Source: Variovorax sp. J22G73 (lineage in GTDB: Bacteria; Pseudomonadota; Gammaproteobacteria; Burkholderiales; Burkholderiaceae_C). From it: a stretch of 64,000 bases of DNA. Each line of letters opens with the position of its first letter. Position 1 is the stretch's first letter. The translations under genes were made by a program, and so were the position numbers. Location of the stretch: assembly GCF_030317035.1 (NCBI RefSeq), contig NZ_JASZYK010000004.1, positions 372,001 through 436,000 of the forward strand. Reading direction: 5' to 3'. The notes under the pieces are model-generated. The model saw only the letters and a list, made by a program, of their open reading frames with translations. It was not told the origin of the DNA and made no database searches. Below are positions 1 through 8,555 of the stretch, one piece after another.

Positions 1-759
1 GGCCCGGCGCTGGTGCTGATGCATGGCGCGGAGGCCACGCTCGGCATGTTCGCCGCGCTGGTGCCGCACCTGTCGAAGCACTTCACCGTGATCTCCTACG
101 ACCAGCGCGATTGCGGCGACACCGAAGGGCCCGAGCGCGCGGCCACGCTGGCGGACCTGGCGGGCGACGCGCACCAGTTCATCAAGGCGCTGGGGCTGAA
201 GCGCGCGCATGTGTTCGGCTCGTCTTTCGGCGGCAGGGTGGCGCAGGCGCTGGCGCTGCTGCACCCGCGCGCCGTCGACCACCTGGTGCTGGGCAGCACC
301 TGGCCGCTGCCGCGCCCCTACGAAGAGCTGTGCCCCGAGGCCGGGCGCCTGGCCGAGCTGCGCCAGGGGCTGCCGGGCACGGCGGAAGAGCTGGCGACCT
401 GGTTCTTTCCCGAGGCCTACCTGCGGCAGCGGCCCGAGTTGCGCGGCGTGTTCGCGAATGCGCGGCCCGCGTCGGCGCGCTCCCGCCGGCGGGCGGCCAC
501 CGTGGCCACCGCGCTGGACAACGGCGTGGCCGACATCGTGGCGCCGACGCTGGTGCTGGCGGGCGAGCTCGACCGCGTGGTGCCGCCGGCGGTCACGCTG
601 GCCATGGCCGGGCGCATCCACGGCGCGGAGGCCGTGCTGCTGCCGGCCATCGGGCATGTGGCGGCGCTGCAGGCGCCCGAGGTCGTGGCGCACCACCTGG
701 TCCGTTTCCTGAATCGCTCGCTGGAGCGCCTGCCGAACCGCGAAGGAGCCAAGGCATGA
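1..759 (+). CDS. Alpha/beta-fold hydrolase, 5' end outside the window
   Basis: The reading frame is open from the first base, so the start lies upstream; 252 codons are visible. The sequence shows the alpha/beta-hydrolase catalytic triad: a nucleophile elbow G-S-S-F-G (Ser at in-window residue 75), an acid in AGELDRVVPP (Asp 191) and a base in IGHVAAL (His 219). The HG turn (LVLMHGA) forms the oxyanion-hole region near the visible start. Proteins of this type hydrolyse esters, lactones or C-C bonds in catabolic pathways; nothing here fixes the substrate. The stop overlaps the next ATG by four bases (ATGA), so it is translationally coupled to the ABC importer downstream and may process the imported compound or a derivative. 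The family call is firm; the substrate is unknown. Confidence 0.85.
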   Translation, partial: GPALVLMHGAEATLGMFAALVPHLSKHFTVISYDQRDCGDTEGPERAATLADLAGDAHQFIKALGLKRAHVFGSSFGGRVAQALALLHPRAVDHLVLGSTWPLPRPYEELCPEAGRLAELRQGLPGTAEELATWFFPEAYLRQRPELRGVFANARPASARSRRRAATVATALDNGVADIVAPTLVLAGELDRVVPPAVTLAMAGRIHGAEAVLLPAIGHVAALQAPEVVAHHLVRFLNRSLERLPNREGAKA

Positions 760-1571
760 ACACCACCACCCTGTTGCGCGCGGCCCCGCCGGTGGGCGCG
801 AGCGCGGACTACATCCGCATCGAGGGCCTGTCGAAGCACTTCGGCGCGGGGCGCGAAGGCGTGCTGGCGCTGAAGGACATTGCCTGCACCATCCGCCAGG
901 GCAGCTTCGTCACCATCGTCGGGCCCAGCGGCTGCGGCAAGAGCACGCTGCTGCGCATCCTGGCCGGCCTGCTCGACTACGACGTGGGCCAGGTGGTGCT
1001 CGACGGACAGCCCATCCACGGCACGCGGCGCGACGTCGGCGTGGTGTTCCAGAGCTCCATCCTGCTGCCGTGGCGCACCATTCTCGAGAACGTGATGCTG
1101 CCGGCCGAGGTGCTGGGGCTGGACATGAAGAAGGCCCGCGAGCGCGCCATGCAGCTGCTGCACATGGTGCGGCTCGAAGGCTTCGAGCACAAGCTGCCGC
1201 GCCAGCTGAGCGGCGGCATGCAGCAGCGAGCCTCCATCGCGCGGGCGCTGCTGCACGACCCCAAGATCCTGCTGATGGACGAGCCCTTCGGCGCGCTCGA
1301 CGCCATGACGCGCGAGCGCATGAACCTGGAGCTGCAGCGCATCTGGATGGAAAGCGGCAAGACGGTGGTGCTCATCACGCACTCCATACCCGAGGCCGTG
1401 TTCCTCGGCGACCAGGTGTTCGTGATGTCGCCGCGCCCCGGCACGCTGGAGCGGGTGCTGCCCATCGACCTGCCGCGGCCGCGCACGATGGCGGTGATGT
1501 CCGACCCGGTGTTCGCCTCGGCCACCGCCAGCATTCGCGAGCGCTTCTCGCATGCCGCTTCGTTCGACTGA
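756..1571 (+). CDS. ABC transporter ATP-binding protein, nitrate/sulfonate/taurine (SsuB/TauB) type
   Basis: A 271-residue ATPase that would power import through the permease encoded next. It has Walker A GPSGCGKS (56-63), the signature LSGGMQQ (151-157), Walker B ILLMDEP (171-177, catalytic Glu 176) and the switch His 209. The FGALDAMTRE stretch after Walker B is typical of the NitT/TauT branch. The ATG at 756 was chosen because it overlaps the hydrolase stop; a longer upstream frame exists but runs through the hydrolase gene. It forms an operon with the permease and the binding protein. Substrate is not predictable from the ATPase. Confidence 0.93.
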   Translation: MNTTTLLRAAPPVGASADYIRIEGLSKHFGAGREGVLALKDIACTIRQGSFVTIVGPSGCGKSTLLRILAGLLDYDVGQVVLDGQPIHGTRRDVGVVFQSSILLPWRTILENVMLPAEVLGLDMKKARERAMQLLHMVRLEGFEHKLPRQLSGGMQQRASIARALLHDPKILLMDEPFGALDAMTRERMNLELQRIWMESGKTVVLITHSIPEAVFLGDQVFVMSPRPGTLERVLPIDLPRPRTMAVMSDPVFASATASIRERFSHAASFD

Positions 1572-1584
1572 CAGGAGCCCGACC

Positions 1585-2523
1585 ATGAAGACCGCGATGC
1601 TTGCCTCTGCCCGATCTGCCCGATCTTCCCGATCTGCCCGATCTCCCCTGTCTTCTTTACCCGCGCCTGCCGAACATTCCGGCTTGCCGCCCGATGCCTC
1701 GACCGCGCCGCGCCGGCGGCGCGCCAACCCCCTGCAGTCCACGCGCGTGCAGTCGATGCTGCTGCTGGCCGCGCTGCTCGGCGCGTGGGAAGGCGCGGTG
1801 CGCTTCTTCAACGTGCCCAAGCACCTGGTGCCGCCCTTCAGCGACGTGGCGGTGGCGCTGTGGCGCGGCCTGGCCACCTCGCCGATGGCGAAGGACGGCT
1901 TCTGGTACCACGGCGGCGTGACGCTCGCGGAGATCTTGCTGGGCTTCGGCATCGGCAGCGGCATCGGGCTGGCGATCGGCATCGTGGTCTCGCAGATGCC
2001 GCGGCTGGAGGCGCTGCTGGGGCCCTACGTGTCCGCGCTGCAGAGCGTGCCCAAGGTGGCGGTGGCGCCCATCATCGTGGTGTGGCTGGGCTTCGGCATC
2101 GGCTCGAAGGTGGTGATCATCTGCCTGCTGACCTTCTTTCCGGTGCTGGTCACGGCCATCGCGGGCTTCAAGGCGGTGGACGCGGACCGCATCGACCTGC
2201 TGCGCTCGCTGTCGGCCACGCGCTGGCAGATCTTTCGCAAGGCGAAGTTCCCGAGCGCCCTGCCCTTCATCTTCGCGGGGCTGAACATGGCCGCGGCCTT
2301 CAGCGTGGTGGGCGCGGTGGTGGGCGAATTCGTCGGCGCGCAGGCCGGGCTGGGCGTGCTCATCCTGCAGATGGAGGCGCAGGCCGACAGCGGCGGCAGC
2401 TTCGCGGTGTGCATCGTGCTGTCGGTGATCGGCATTGCGCTGTCGGCCCTGCTGCGCAAGCTGCAGCAGCGCGCGCTGCACTGGATGCCGGCGGACAGCT
2501 CGCAGCGCACCGTGAGCGTCTGA
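1585..2523 (+). CDS. ABC transporter permease, NitT/TauT (SsuC) type
   Basis: A 312-residue inner-membrane permease with about six hydrophobic helices and the EAA-like cytoplasmic loop (around LLRSLSATRWQIFRKAKFPSA) that docks on the ATPase. The ATG at 1585 follows an AGGAG ribosome site within 15 bases and lies 13 bases past the ATPase stop. The first 50 residues are a Ser/Arg/Ala/Pro-rich tail that is longer than usual for the family. It is encoded partly by four tandem 9-bp units (1611-1646), so this tail is probably dispensable and variable in length. A later start cannot be excluded. The partner binding protein follows after 101 bases. Confidence 0.9.
   Translation: MKTAMLASARSARSSRSARSPLSSLPAPAEHSGLPPDASTAPRRRRANPLQSTRVQSMLLLAALLGAWEGAVRFFNVPKHLVPPFSDVAVALWRGLATSPMAKDGFWYHGGVTLAEILLGFGIGSGIGLAIGIVVSQMPRLEALLGPYVSALQSVPKVAVAPIIVVWLGFGIGSKVVIICLLTFFPVLVTAIAGFKAVDADRIDLLRSLSATRWQIFRKAKFPSALPFIFAGLNMAAAFSVVGAVVGEFVGAQAGLGVLILQMEAQADSGGSFAVCIVLSVIGIALSALLRKLQQRALHWMPADSSQRTVSV
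1611..1646. repeat. Four tandem 9-bp repeats (CCGATCTKC type)
   Basis: The units CCGATCTGC, CCGATCTTC, CCGATCTGC and CCGATCTCC run head to tail inside the start of the permease gene. Nine bases is in frame, so gain or loss of units would only lengthen or shorten the N-terminal Ser/Arg tail. Confidence 0.85.
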
Positions 2524-2624
2524 GCCGAAGCGGCAAGCCGACCTTCATTCGATTCGCCCTCGCGCGGCGGGTGTTGCAGCCGCGCGTTCCTTTCCTTCCT
2601 GTTCCTGTTGTTGAGGAGTGAGCC

Positions 2625-3731
2625 ATGTGGAGACGACGTGATTTCGGCCTGGGCGTGGGTGCCCTCGGCCTGGCGGGCCTGACCGGCGCGCTGCCCGCGC
2701 TGGCGCAGCAGCTGCGCGTGATGAAGGTGGCCAACACTGCCGCGGTGAACGACCCGCAGCAGTGCTTCACCACCGCGGGCCAGCACCCGAAGCTGAACTT
2801 CTACAAGCCCGGCGGGGTGGACATCGAGTACGTGAACATGTCCAGCATGACGCAGGCCATGCAGAGCCTGCGCGCGGGCCATGTGGACTTCGGGCCGGCC
2901 GTGCCGGGCATCCTGCTGCCCGCCATGGCCAAGGACCCGACGCTGGACCTGGTGAGCGTCTACAAGTGGCTGCCGCGCAATGCCAACGTGATCGTGGTGA
3001 AGCCCGCGAGCGGCATCCGCACCGCGGCGGACCTGGCGGGCAAGCGCATCGGCGTGCGCAGCCTGGGCGACACGGGCATCTCGGTGACGCGCGCCATGCT
3101 CTCCGAACTGGGCCTGAAGGACGACAGGTGCGAGTACATCGCCATCGGCGACGGCGCGCCGGCGGGCGCGGCCATCGACAACGACCGGGTCGACGCCATG
3201 GTGGCCTTCGACACCGCGGCCGCGCGCATCGAGCTGGTGGGCACCCGGCTGCGCTACGTGCCGCTCACGCCGAAGTTCGCGCAGCTGGGCTCGGGCTGGA
3301 TCTGCGTGCCGCGCGAGTCGGTCAAGAAGGACCGCGCGGCGCTGGTGGCGTTGTTCAGGGGCATCGCCAAGTCGACGATCTTCTCGAACGCGAACATCGA
3401 CGCGGGCATCGACCTGCACTGGGCGGTGTACCCCGAGAGCCGGCCCAAGGGCCGCAGCGACGACGAGGCGCGCAAGGAGCTGGCCTTCATCATGAAAGAC
3501 CGCAAGAACAGCTGGATGCGCCGCCCCGAAGACCCGGACCAGCGCATGGGCGCGTCGTCGCTCGCCGAATGGACCGCCAACATCGCCATGGCCGCCGACA
3601 GCAGCAAGAACCCCAAGCTGGCCGAGGAGCTGGGCGACGCCAACCGCCTGTTCACCAACGAGCTGATCGACGAGATCAACGCCTTCGACAAGCAGGCGGT
3701 GGTGGACATGGCGAAGGGGTTCAAGGCGTAG
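2625..3731 (+). CDS. ABC transporter substrate-binding protein, NMT1/THI5-like (NitT/TauT family)
   Basis: A 368-residue periplasmic binding protein with an N-terminal export signal: Arg-rich start MWRRRDF, hydrophobic core, likely cleavage after ALPALAQ near residue 28. The body carries family hallmarks such as SLRAGHVDFGP, TAADLAGKRIGVRSLGDTG and NDRVDAMVAFD. The ATG at 2625 has a GAGGAG ribosome site 7-8 bases upstream. It is the last gene of the hydrolase-ATPase-permease operon and sets the specificity of the importer. Ligands in this family range from sulfonates to aromatic acids and pyrimidine precursors; no ligand can be assigned here. Confidence 0.9.
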   Translation: MWRRRDFGLGVGALGLAGLTGALPALAQQLRVMKVANTAAVNDPQQCFTTAGQHPKLNFYKPGGVDIEYVNMSSMTQAMQSLRAGHVDFGPAVPGILLPAMAKDPTLDLVSVYKWLPRNANVIVVKPASGIRTAADLAGKRIGVRSLGDTGISVTRAMLSELGLKDDRCEYIAIGDGAPAGAAIDNDRVDAMVAFDTAAARIELVGTRLRYVPLTPKFAQLGSGWICVPRESVKKDRAALVALFRGIAKSTIFSNANIDAGIDLHWAVYPESRPKGRSDDEARKELAFIMKDRKNSWMRRPEDPDQRMGASSLAEWTANIAMAADSSKNPKLAEELGDANRLFTNELIDEINAFDKQAVVDMAKGFKA

Positions 3732-3757
3732 CAGCTTGGCAACGCCTTGGCGAGACG

Positions 3758-3793
3758 ACCGGCCGCGAAAGCCGGGCGCGAAAGCCGGCCGGT
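3758..3793. terminator. Candidate bidirectional terminator between converging genes
   Basis: Arms ACCGGCC (3758-3764) and GGCCGGT (3787-3793) form a GC-rich stem between two converging genes. The loop contains a direct repeat of GCGAAAGCCGG. There is no clear T-run, so intrinsic termination is only possible, not shown. Confidence 0.4.
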
Positions 3794-3797
3794 GGGG

Positions 3798-4817
3798 TCA
3801 GGCCTCCGAGTGGATGCCCTTCATGATGATCACGCCGCCCAGGCGCGTGGTGTCCGCGCGCATGCGCTTGGCCAGCGTGTCGGGCGAACCGGGCTGCGCC
3901 TGCCAGCCGGTCTTCAGCAGGGCCTGGCTTACGTCGGGCGAGCTGATCACCTCGACCAGCGCGGCGTTGAGCTTGGCGACGGCCGCGGGCTTCATGCTGG
4001 CGGGGGCGGCCAGCGCGGTCCAGATCTCCAGGTCGGCGCCGCGCACGTCGGCGTCGCGGATGGTGGGCAGCTCTTGCGCCAGCGCGCTGCGCTCGGGCGA
4101 AGTGACGCCGATGGCCTTGAGCTTGCCCGACTTGATGTGCGGCAGCGCCAGCCCCGGCGGCAGCAGCGCCAGCTGGACCTCGTTGGCCAGCAGGCCCGCG
4201 ATGACCTGCGGGTTGCCCGTGTAGGGCTTGTGCTGCGCGGTGATGGCCGCGCGGCTCTTGATGAGCTCCATGCCCAGGTGGCCCACCGTGCCCACGCCCG
4301 GCGTGCCGTACTTGCCGGCGCTGCCGAGGTTGCGCACCCACAGCAGTTGCTCGGCCGCGGTCTTGCCTTCGGCGTTGCCCGACACCGCCAGCACCAGCGG
4401 CGCGGTGCCGATGAGGCCGACCGGCGCGAAGTCTTTCTCGGGGTCGAAGGGCAGCTTGGGGTTCAGCAGCTTGGCAATGGTGAGGTTGCCGTTGATGAGC
4501 GCGCCGATGGTGTGCTCGTCCGTCGACTTGGCCACCAGGTCGGCCACGGTGTTGCCGCTGGCGCCGGGCTTGTTCTCGACCACCACCGGCTGGCGCAGCA
4601 GCTTCGACAGGGGTTCGGCGATGGCGCGGGTGGCGAGGTCGGGCGAGGCGCCGGCGGGAAAGCCCACGAGGATGTGCACCGGCTTGGTTGGCCAGGCGAT
4701 GTCGGCGGCGGAGGCTGAAGAAGAGGTGGCGCGCTGGGCCCACGAAGCCTGCGACAGCAGCGAGGCGGCAACGGCTGCCGCGCCGCCTTCGAGCAAGCGG
4801 CGTTTGGTGATCGTCAA
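3798..4817 (-). CDS. Bug-type periplasmic receptor (tripartite tricarboxylate transporter family)
   Basis: About 339 residues if translation begins at the TTG at 4817, preceded by GGAG five bases upstream. The product then starts MTITKRRLLEGG and has a normal export signal ending near SQASWAQ. An ATG at 4892 would add 25 residues but lacks a ribosome site. Family hallmarks are visible: WPTKPVHILVGFPAGASPD, the ligand-loop region GTPGVGTVGHLG, and VQLALLPPGLALPHIKSGKLKAIGV. Such receptors bind carboxylates or aromatics and are very abundant in Comamonadaceae. No TctA/TctB membrane partner is nearby, so it is an orphan receptor. It follows livM by 192 bases on the same strand and may belong to the hydroquinone operon or have its own promoter. 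Confidence 0.85.
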   Translation of the reverse strand: MTITKRRLLEGGAAAVAASLLSQASWAQRATSSSASAADIAWPTKPVHILVGFPAGASPDLATRAIAEPLSKLLRQPVVVENKPGASGNTVADLVAKSTDEHTIGALINGNLTIAKLLNPKLPFDPEKDFAPVGLIGTAPLVLAVSGNAEGKTAAEQLLWVRNLGSAGKYGTPGVGTVGHLGMELIKSRAAITAQHKPYTGNPQVIAGLLANEVQLALLPPGLALPHIKSGKLKAIGVTSPERSALAQELPTIRDADVRGADLEIWTALAAPASMKPAAVAKLNAALVEVISSPDVSQALLKTGWQAQPGSPDTLAKRMRADTTRLGGVIIMKGIHSEA

Positions 4818-5009
4818 GATGACTCCAGAGAGTGAAGAACCGGGGAACAGACCAGGAAGCGAATCAGGGAAACGCATCGAGGAAAGGGGCATGCCGGCTG
4901 AACGCGGGCTGACGCCGCAACTTACAACACGTTACAGGAGGAGCATGTGTTGCGCAAGTCGGACGGGGCGCCGCGCGGGGGTTTTACACGTTGACGAATA
5001 CGTTTGAAT

Positions 5010-6044
5010 TCACTGCCCGAGGGGCGCACGCAACAGCTTGCGCTGCGTGGGAAACAGCGACCAGCCCCAGCGCTGTTGCGCATAGCCCCACAGGCCCTGC
5101 TTGAAGAACAGCGTCACCACGATGGCGAGCAGCCCCAGCCCGAGCAGGTACCACGTGCCGTAGTCGCTCAGGAACTTGTTGAGCGCCCAGAAGATGAGCG
5201 CGCCCACCAGCGGCCCTTCGATGCGCCCGATGCCGCCGATGACCACCATGAAGATGGCGAAGGCCGTCCAGTTGACGCTGAAGGCCGCGTCGGGGCTGAT
5301 GCGCAGGTTGCCCACGAAATACAGCGCCCCCGCCAGCCCCGCGCCGAAGGCCGCGACCACGTACACCGCGAGCTTCATGCGCGCCACCGGAATGCCCTGC
5401 GACTCGGCCGCCACCTCGTTGTCGCGAATGGCCAGCAGCGCCAGCCCGCGCTTGCTGCGCAGGAACAGGTACACCAGCGCGATGGCCGCCACCACGCAGG
5501 CCAGCGCCATCCAGTAGGTGGTGTTTTCGCGCGTGGCCTTCTCGATGCCGCGCAGCGCCGTGAGCGTGGTGCCCGAGCCGCCGCCCACCGCCGACACGTT
5601 GGCGAAGCTCAGGCGGAACACCTCGGCGATCACCCAGGTGCCGATGGCGAAGTAGCCGCCCGACAGGCGAAAGGCCACGAACGACACCGGAATGGCCACG
5701 AGCCCCGCGGCCAGCGCGCCCAGCGGTATCGCCACGAAGGGGTTGAGGCCCGCGAAGTTGCCCAGCATCAGCATCACGTAGCCGCCGAAGCCGAAGAAGG
5801 CCTGCTGCCCGATGCTGACCATGCCGCCGTAGCCGGCGAGCAGGTTCCACATCATCGCGAAGATGAAGTAGCAGGCAATCTCGACGAACTCGCGCATCCA
5901 GCTCGACTCGCCCCAGAAGGGCAGGCTGGCCGCGATGAGCACGAGGGCGATGCCGACGCACAGCGCGGCGCGGCTCGCGGCGGTGGCGCGCTGCACCGCG
6001 ATGAGGGTGGTGAGGGAAGGCGGCATGTTCGTCATCTCGTTCAT
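5010..6044 (-). CDS. livM: Branched-chain amino acid-type ABC permease LivM
   Basis: A 344-residue inner-membrane permease with eight or more hydrophobic segments. It has the LivM-type motif GYGGMVSIGQQAFFGFGGY near residues 70-90 and the ATPase-docking loop LLAIRDNEVAAESQGI. The start is taken as the ATG at 6044, eight bases after the livH stop; another ATG lies at 6035. It pairs with LivH to form the membrane channel of the importer whose binding protein and ATPases are encoded upstream. Sitting in a hydroquinone catabolic operon, the importer is more likely to carry an aromatic substrate than an amino acid; this is inference from context. Confidence 0.92.
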   Translation of the reverse strand: MNEMTNMPPSLTTLIAVQRATAASRAALCVGIALVLIAASLPFWGESSWMREFVEIACYFIFAMMWNLLAGYGGMVSIGQQAFFGFGGYVMLMLGNFAGLNPFVAIPLGALAAGLVAIPVSFVAFRLSGGYFAIGTWVIAEVFRLSFANVSAVGGGSGTTLTALRGIEKATRENTTYWMALACVVAAIALVYLFLRSKRGLALLAIRDNEVAAESQGIPVARMKLAVYVVAAFGAGLAGALYFVGNLRISPDAAFSVNWTAFAIFMVVIGGIGRIEGPLVGALIFWALNKFLSDYGTWYLLGLGLLAIVVTLFFKQGLWGYAQQRWGWSLFPTQRKLLRAPLGQ

Positions 6045-6052
6045 CCGCGCGG

Positions 6053-6940
6053 TCAGCCGCGGGTCTTGGGAAAGAGGCCTTGCGGGCGCAGCACCAGCAC
6101 CACCAGGAACACGATGTGCCCGGCCCAGATGCCCCAGCCCGGGTCCAGCCTGAAGCCCACCTGCTGCGTGACACCCAGGATCATCGCGCCGGCCAGCGTG
6201 CCCCAGAAGGAGCCCATGCCGCCGATGATCACGGCCTCGAACGCGAAGAGCAGCAGCAGCGGGCCGTCCGACGGCGACACGGTGGTGCGCATGCCCTGCA
6301 GCGCGCCCGCGATGGCGATCAGCACGAAGGCGATGGCCGTCGCGAAGGCGTAGACCTTCTTCGCGTTCAGCCCCATGAGCTCGGCGATTTCGCGGTCGTC
6401 GGACACCGCGCGAAACGACCGGCCCAGCGCCGTGCGCGCGAACAGCCACTGCAGCGCGCCGGTCGCCACGACCGCGACGGCGAGCACGATGAGCGGCAGC
6501 ACGCCGACCGACATCGCACCACCAACCGCACTACCTATCGCACCACCCAGCGCCACGCCCTGCGTGCTGAGCCCGCCGGTCTCGATGGCGCGCGGGTCCG
6601 CCGAGAACAGCTCCAGCAGCAGGTTCTGGATGACGATCGACAGGCCGAAGGTGACCACCAGCGAGGGCAGCGGGTCTTTGCCCAGCGTGCCGTTGAGCAC
6701 GAAGCGCTGCAGCGCGTAGCCGAAACCGAAGGCCACCGGCAGCACCGCGAGCGCCACCAGCCAGGGCGCCACGTCGCCCCCCAGCGACACCCCCGCGATG
6801 ACCGCGAACGCGCCGAGGATGATGAAGTCGCCCTGCGCCGTGTTGGTCAGGCGCATGACGCCGAACATCAGCGACTGGCCGAGCGCGAACAGCGTGTAGA
6901 GGCCGCCGAGCAGCACGCCTTGCACGAGGGTTTCAAGCAT
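6053..6940 (-). CDS. livH: Branched-chain amino acid-type ABC permease LivH
   Basis: A 295-residue integral membrane protein opening MLETLVQGVLLGGLYTLFALG, the usual LivH start, with the docking loop FRAVSDDREIAELMGLNAKK. The ATG at 6940 overlaps the livF stop by eight bases; a longer frame would run further into livF. It is the second channel subunit of the importer. A Gly/Ala-rich insert (ALGGAIGSAVGGAMSVG) lies in one periplasmic or membrane loop. Confidence 0.92.
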   Translation of the reverse strand: MLETLVQGVLLGGLYTLFALGQSLMFGVMRLTNTAQGDFIILGAFAVIAGVSLGGDVAPWLVALAVLPVAFGFGYALQRFVLNGTLGKDPLPSLVVTFGLSIVIQNLLLELFSADPRAIETGGLSTQGVALGGAIGSAVGGAMSVGVLPLIVLAVAVVATGALQWLFARTALGRSFRAVSDDREIAELMGLNAKKVYAFATAIAFVLIAIAGALQGMRTTVSPSDGPLLLLFAFEAVIIGGMGSFWGTLAGAMILGVTQQVGFRLDPGWGIWAGHIVFLVVLVLRPQGLFPKTRG

Positions 6941-7670
6941 GGGCGTGCTCCTGCGGGGCAATGCCGGTGCCCATGCCGAAATAGGCCTGCGAGATCTGCT
7001 CGCGCGTGAGGTCGGCGGACCGGCCTTCGAGCGACACGCGGCCTTCCTGCAGGCAGTAGATGCGCTGCGACACCTGGCGCGCCATGGTCACGTCCTGCTC
7101 GACGATGACCACCGTCATGCCCTCGCCGGTGATGGTGGGCATGGCCGCGTAGATCTCGCGGATGACGATGGGCGCGAGGCCGAGCGAGAGCTCGTCGCAC
7201 AGCAGCACCTCGGGGTTGCTCATGAGCGCGCGGCCGAGCGCGACCATCTGCTGCTGGCCGCCGGACAGCGAGGTGGCTGGCTGGTGGCGCTTCTCGGCCA
7301 GGATGGGAAACAGCGCGTACAGGCGCTGCAGGTTCCACGGGCCCTTGCGCTGCGCGGTGGCGCCCATGCGCAGGTTCTCTTCCACGCTGAGGCTGGGGAA
7401 CAGGCGCCGGCCCTCGGGCACCATGGCGAGGCCGCGGCGCACGATGTCGCCGGGCGGCAGGCCGCCGATGGGCTCGCCCTTGAAACGGATCGCTTCGCGC
7501 GGGGCGCGCACGAGGCCGGTGAGGCTCTTGAGGAAAGTGGACTTGCCCGCGCCGTTGGCGCCGATGATGGCGACGAGCTCGCCGGAGGAGAGCGAGAAGT
7601 CGATGCCGAACAGGGCCTGGGCGTCGCCGTAGAAGGCCTGGAGGGCGTGGGTTTGGAGCAGGGTGGTCAT
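6933..7670 (-). CDS. livF: Branched-chain amino acid-type ABC ATPase LivF
   Basis: A 245-residue ATPase with Walker A GANGAGKS, signature LSGGQQQ and Walker B VLLCDELS, followed by LGLAP as in LivF proteins. Translation is placed at the ATG at 7670 (MTTLLQTHAL). The frame stays open up to 7814 but only by reading through REP-like repeats, which give an LPLAGEG-type peptide, a common misannotation. It is the fourth gene of the liv cluster and overlaps livH. Confidence 0.92.
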   Translation of the reverse strand: MTTLLQTHALQAFYGDAQALFGIDFSLSSGELVAIIGANGAGKSTFLKSLTGLVRAPREAIRFKGEPIGGLPPGDIVRRGLAMVPEGRRLFPSLSVEENLRMGATAQRKGPWNLQRLYALFPILAEKRHQPATSLSGGQQQMVALGRALMSNPEVLLCDELSLGLAPIVIREIYAAMPTITGEGMTVVIVEQDVTMARQVSQRIYCLQEGRVSLEGRSADLTREQISQAYFGMGTGIAPQEHAHA

Positions 7671-7694
7671 GGTTGTTGCGCTCCCTGGCCTTGC

Positions 7695-7810
7695 CCCCTC
7701 TCCCGCTTGCGGGAGAGGGCTGGGGTGAGGGTCGACGGCGATGGCGAGACACACGACGACTCGACCGCCGCAGCCCTCACCCTGACCCTCTCCCGCAAGC
7801 GGGAGAGGGG
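7695..7810. repeat. REP-like palindromic repeat pair in the livG-livF gap
   Basis: Two inverted copies of a CCCTCTCCC-rich palindromic unit lie at about 7695-7732 and 7774-7810. Each has a hairpin of the form CCCTCTCCCGC..GCGGGAGAGGG joined to a GGGTGAGGG / CCCTCACCC arm. The same unit occurs as another inverted pair at 11376-11469. Such dispersed palindromes (REP/BIME-like) are common in proteobacterial intergenic DNA and can stabilise or attenuate operon mRNA. Confidence 0.8.
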
Positions 7811-7830
7811 ACAAATCCGATGGTCCGCGC

Positions 7831-8550
7831 TCATGCCTCCATCCCCATGTACACCCGCCTCACCTCCGCATCGTTCATCACCGCCCGCGGCTCCCCTTCC
7901 GCCAGCTTCTGCCCGAAGTTGATGACGAACAACCGGTCCGCCAGCGACAGCAGCGCATGCACCACATGCTCGATCCAGATCATGGTCACGCCGCGCGACT
8001 TGATGCGTTTCAGCTCCGCCACCAGCACAGCCGCTTCGGGCTCCGTCAACCCGCCCGCGATCTCGTCGAGCAGCAGCAGCTGCGGCCGCGTCGCCAGCGC
8101 GCGCGCCAGCTCCAGCCGCTTGCGGTCCAGCAGCGTGAGGCCGCCGGCCGGCTTGTTCGCGTGCGCCATCAGCCCCGTCTGCGACAGCACCTCGTGCGCC
8201 GTCTGCCAGGCCTCGCGCTCGGTCTGCTGCCCGCCGAAACACGCGGCGGTCACCAGGTTCTCGAACACGCTCATGTTGCCGAAGGGCTGCGGCACCTGGT
8301 AGCTGCGGCCGATGCCCGCATGGCAGCGCTGGTGCGGCTTGAGCCGGGTCACGTCGCGCCCCGCGTACTCGACGCGCCCGGCATCCACGCGCACGTCGCC
8401 CGAGATCAGGTTGAACAGCGTCGTCTTCCCCGCCCCGTTCGGCCCGAGGATGCCCAGCGTCTCGCCCTCGCTTACCGACAGCGTGATGCCGTCGGTGACC
8501 TTGAGCGCGCCGTACGACTTGCTCACGCCATGCAATGCCAGCAGCGCCAT
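7831..8550 (-). CDS. livG: Branched-chain amino acid-type ABC ATPase LivG
   Basis: A 239-residue ATPase with Walker A GPNGAGKT, Walker B LLLLDEI followed by AGGLTEPE, and a diverged signature region GGLTLLDRKRLELARALA. That signature replaces canonical LSGGQ but is seen in many LivG homologues. The ATG at 8550 lies five bases past the livK stop, which fixes the start; a longer open frame upstream runs through livK. It forms a heterodimer with LivF. Confidence 0.92.
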   Translation of the reverse strand: MALLALHGVSKSYGALKVTDGITLSVSEGETLGILGPNGAGKTTLFNLISGDVRVDAGRVEYAGRDVTRLKPHQRCHAGIGRSYQVPQPFGNMSVFENLVTAACFGGQQTEREAWQTAHEVLSQTGLMAHANKPAGGLTLLDRKRLELARALATRPQLLLLDEIAGGLTEPEAAVLVAELKRIKSRGVTMIWIEHVVHALLSLADRLFVINFGQKLAEGEPRAVMNDAEVRRVYMGMEA

Positions 8551-8555
8551 GTCGG

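Noticed and set aside
3721..4743. Long open frames overlapping the Bug receptor on both strands
   Set aside because: They are shadows of the high-GC coding frame; only the minus-strand frame at 3798-4817 has a signal peptide and family motifs.
7671..7814. N-terminal extension of LivF
   Set aside because: The extra residues come from translating REP-like repeats; the ATG at 7670 gives the normal family start.
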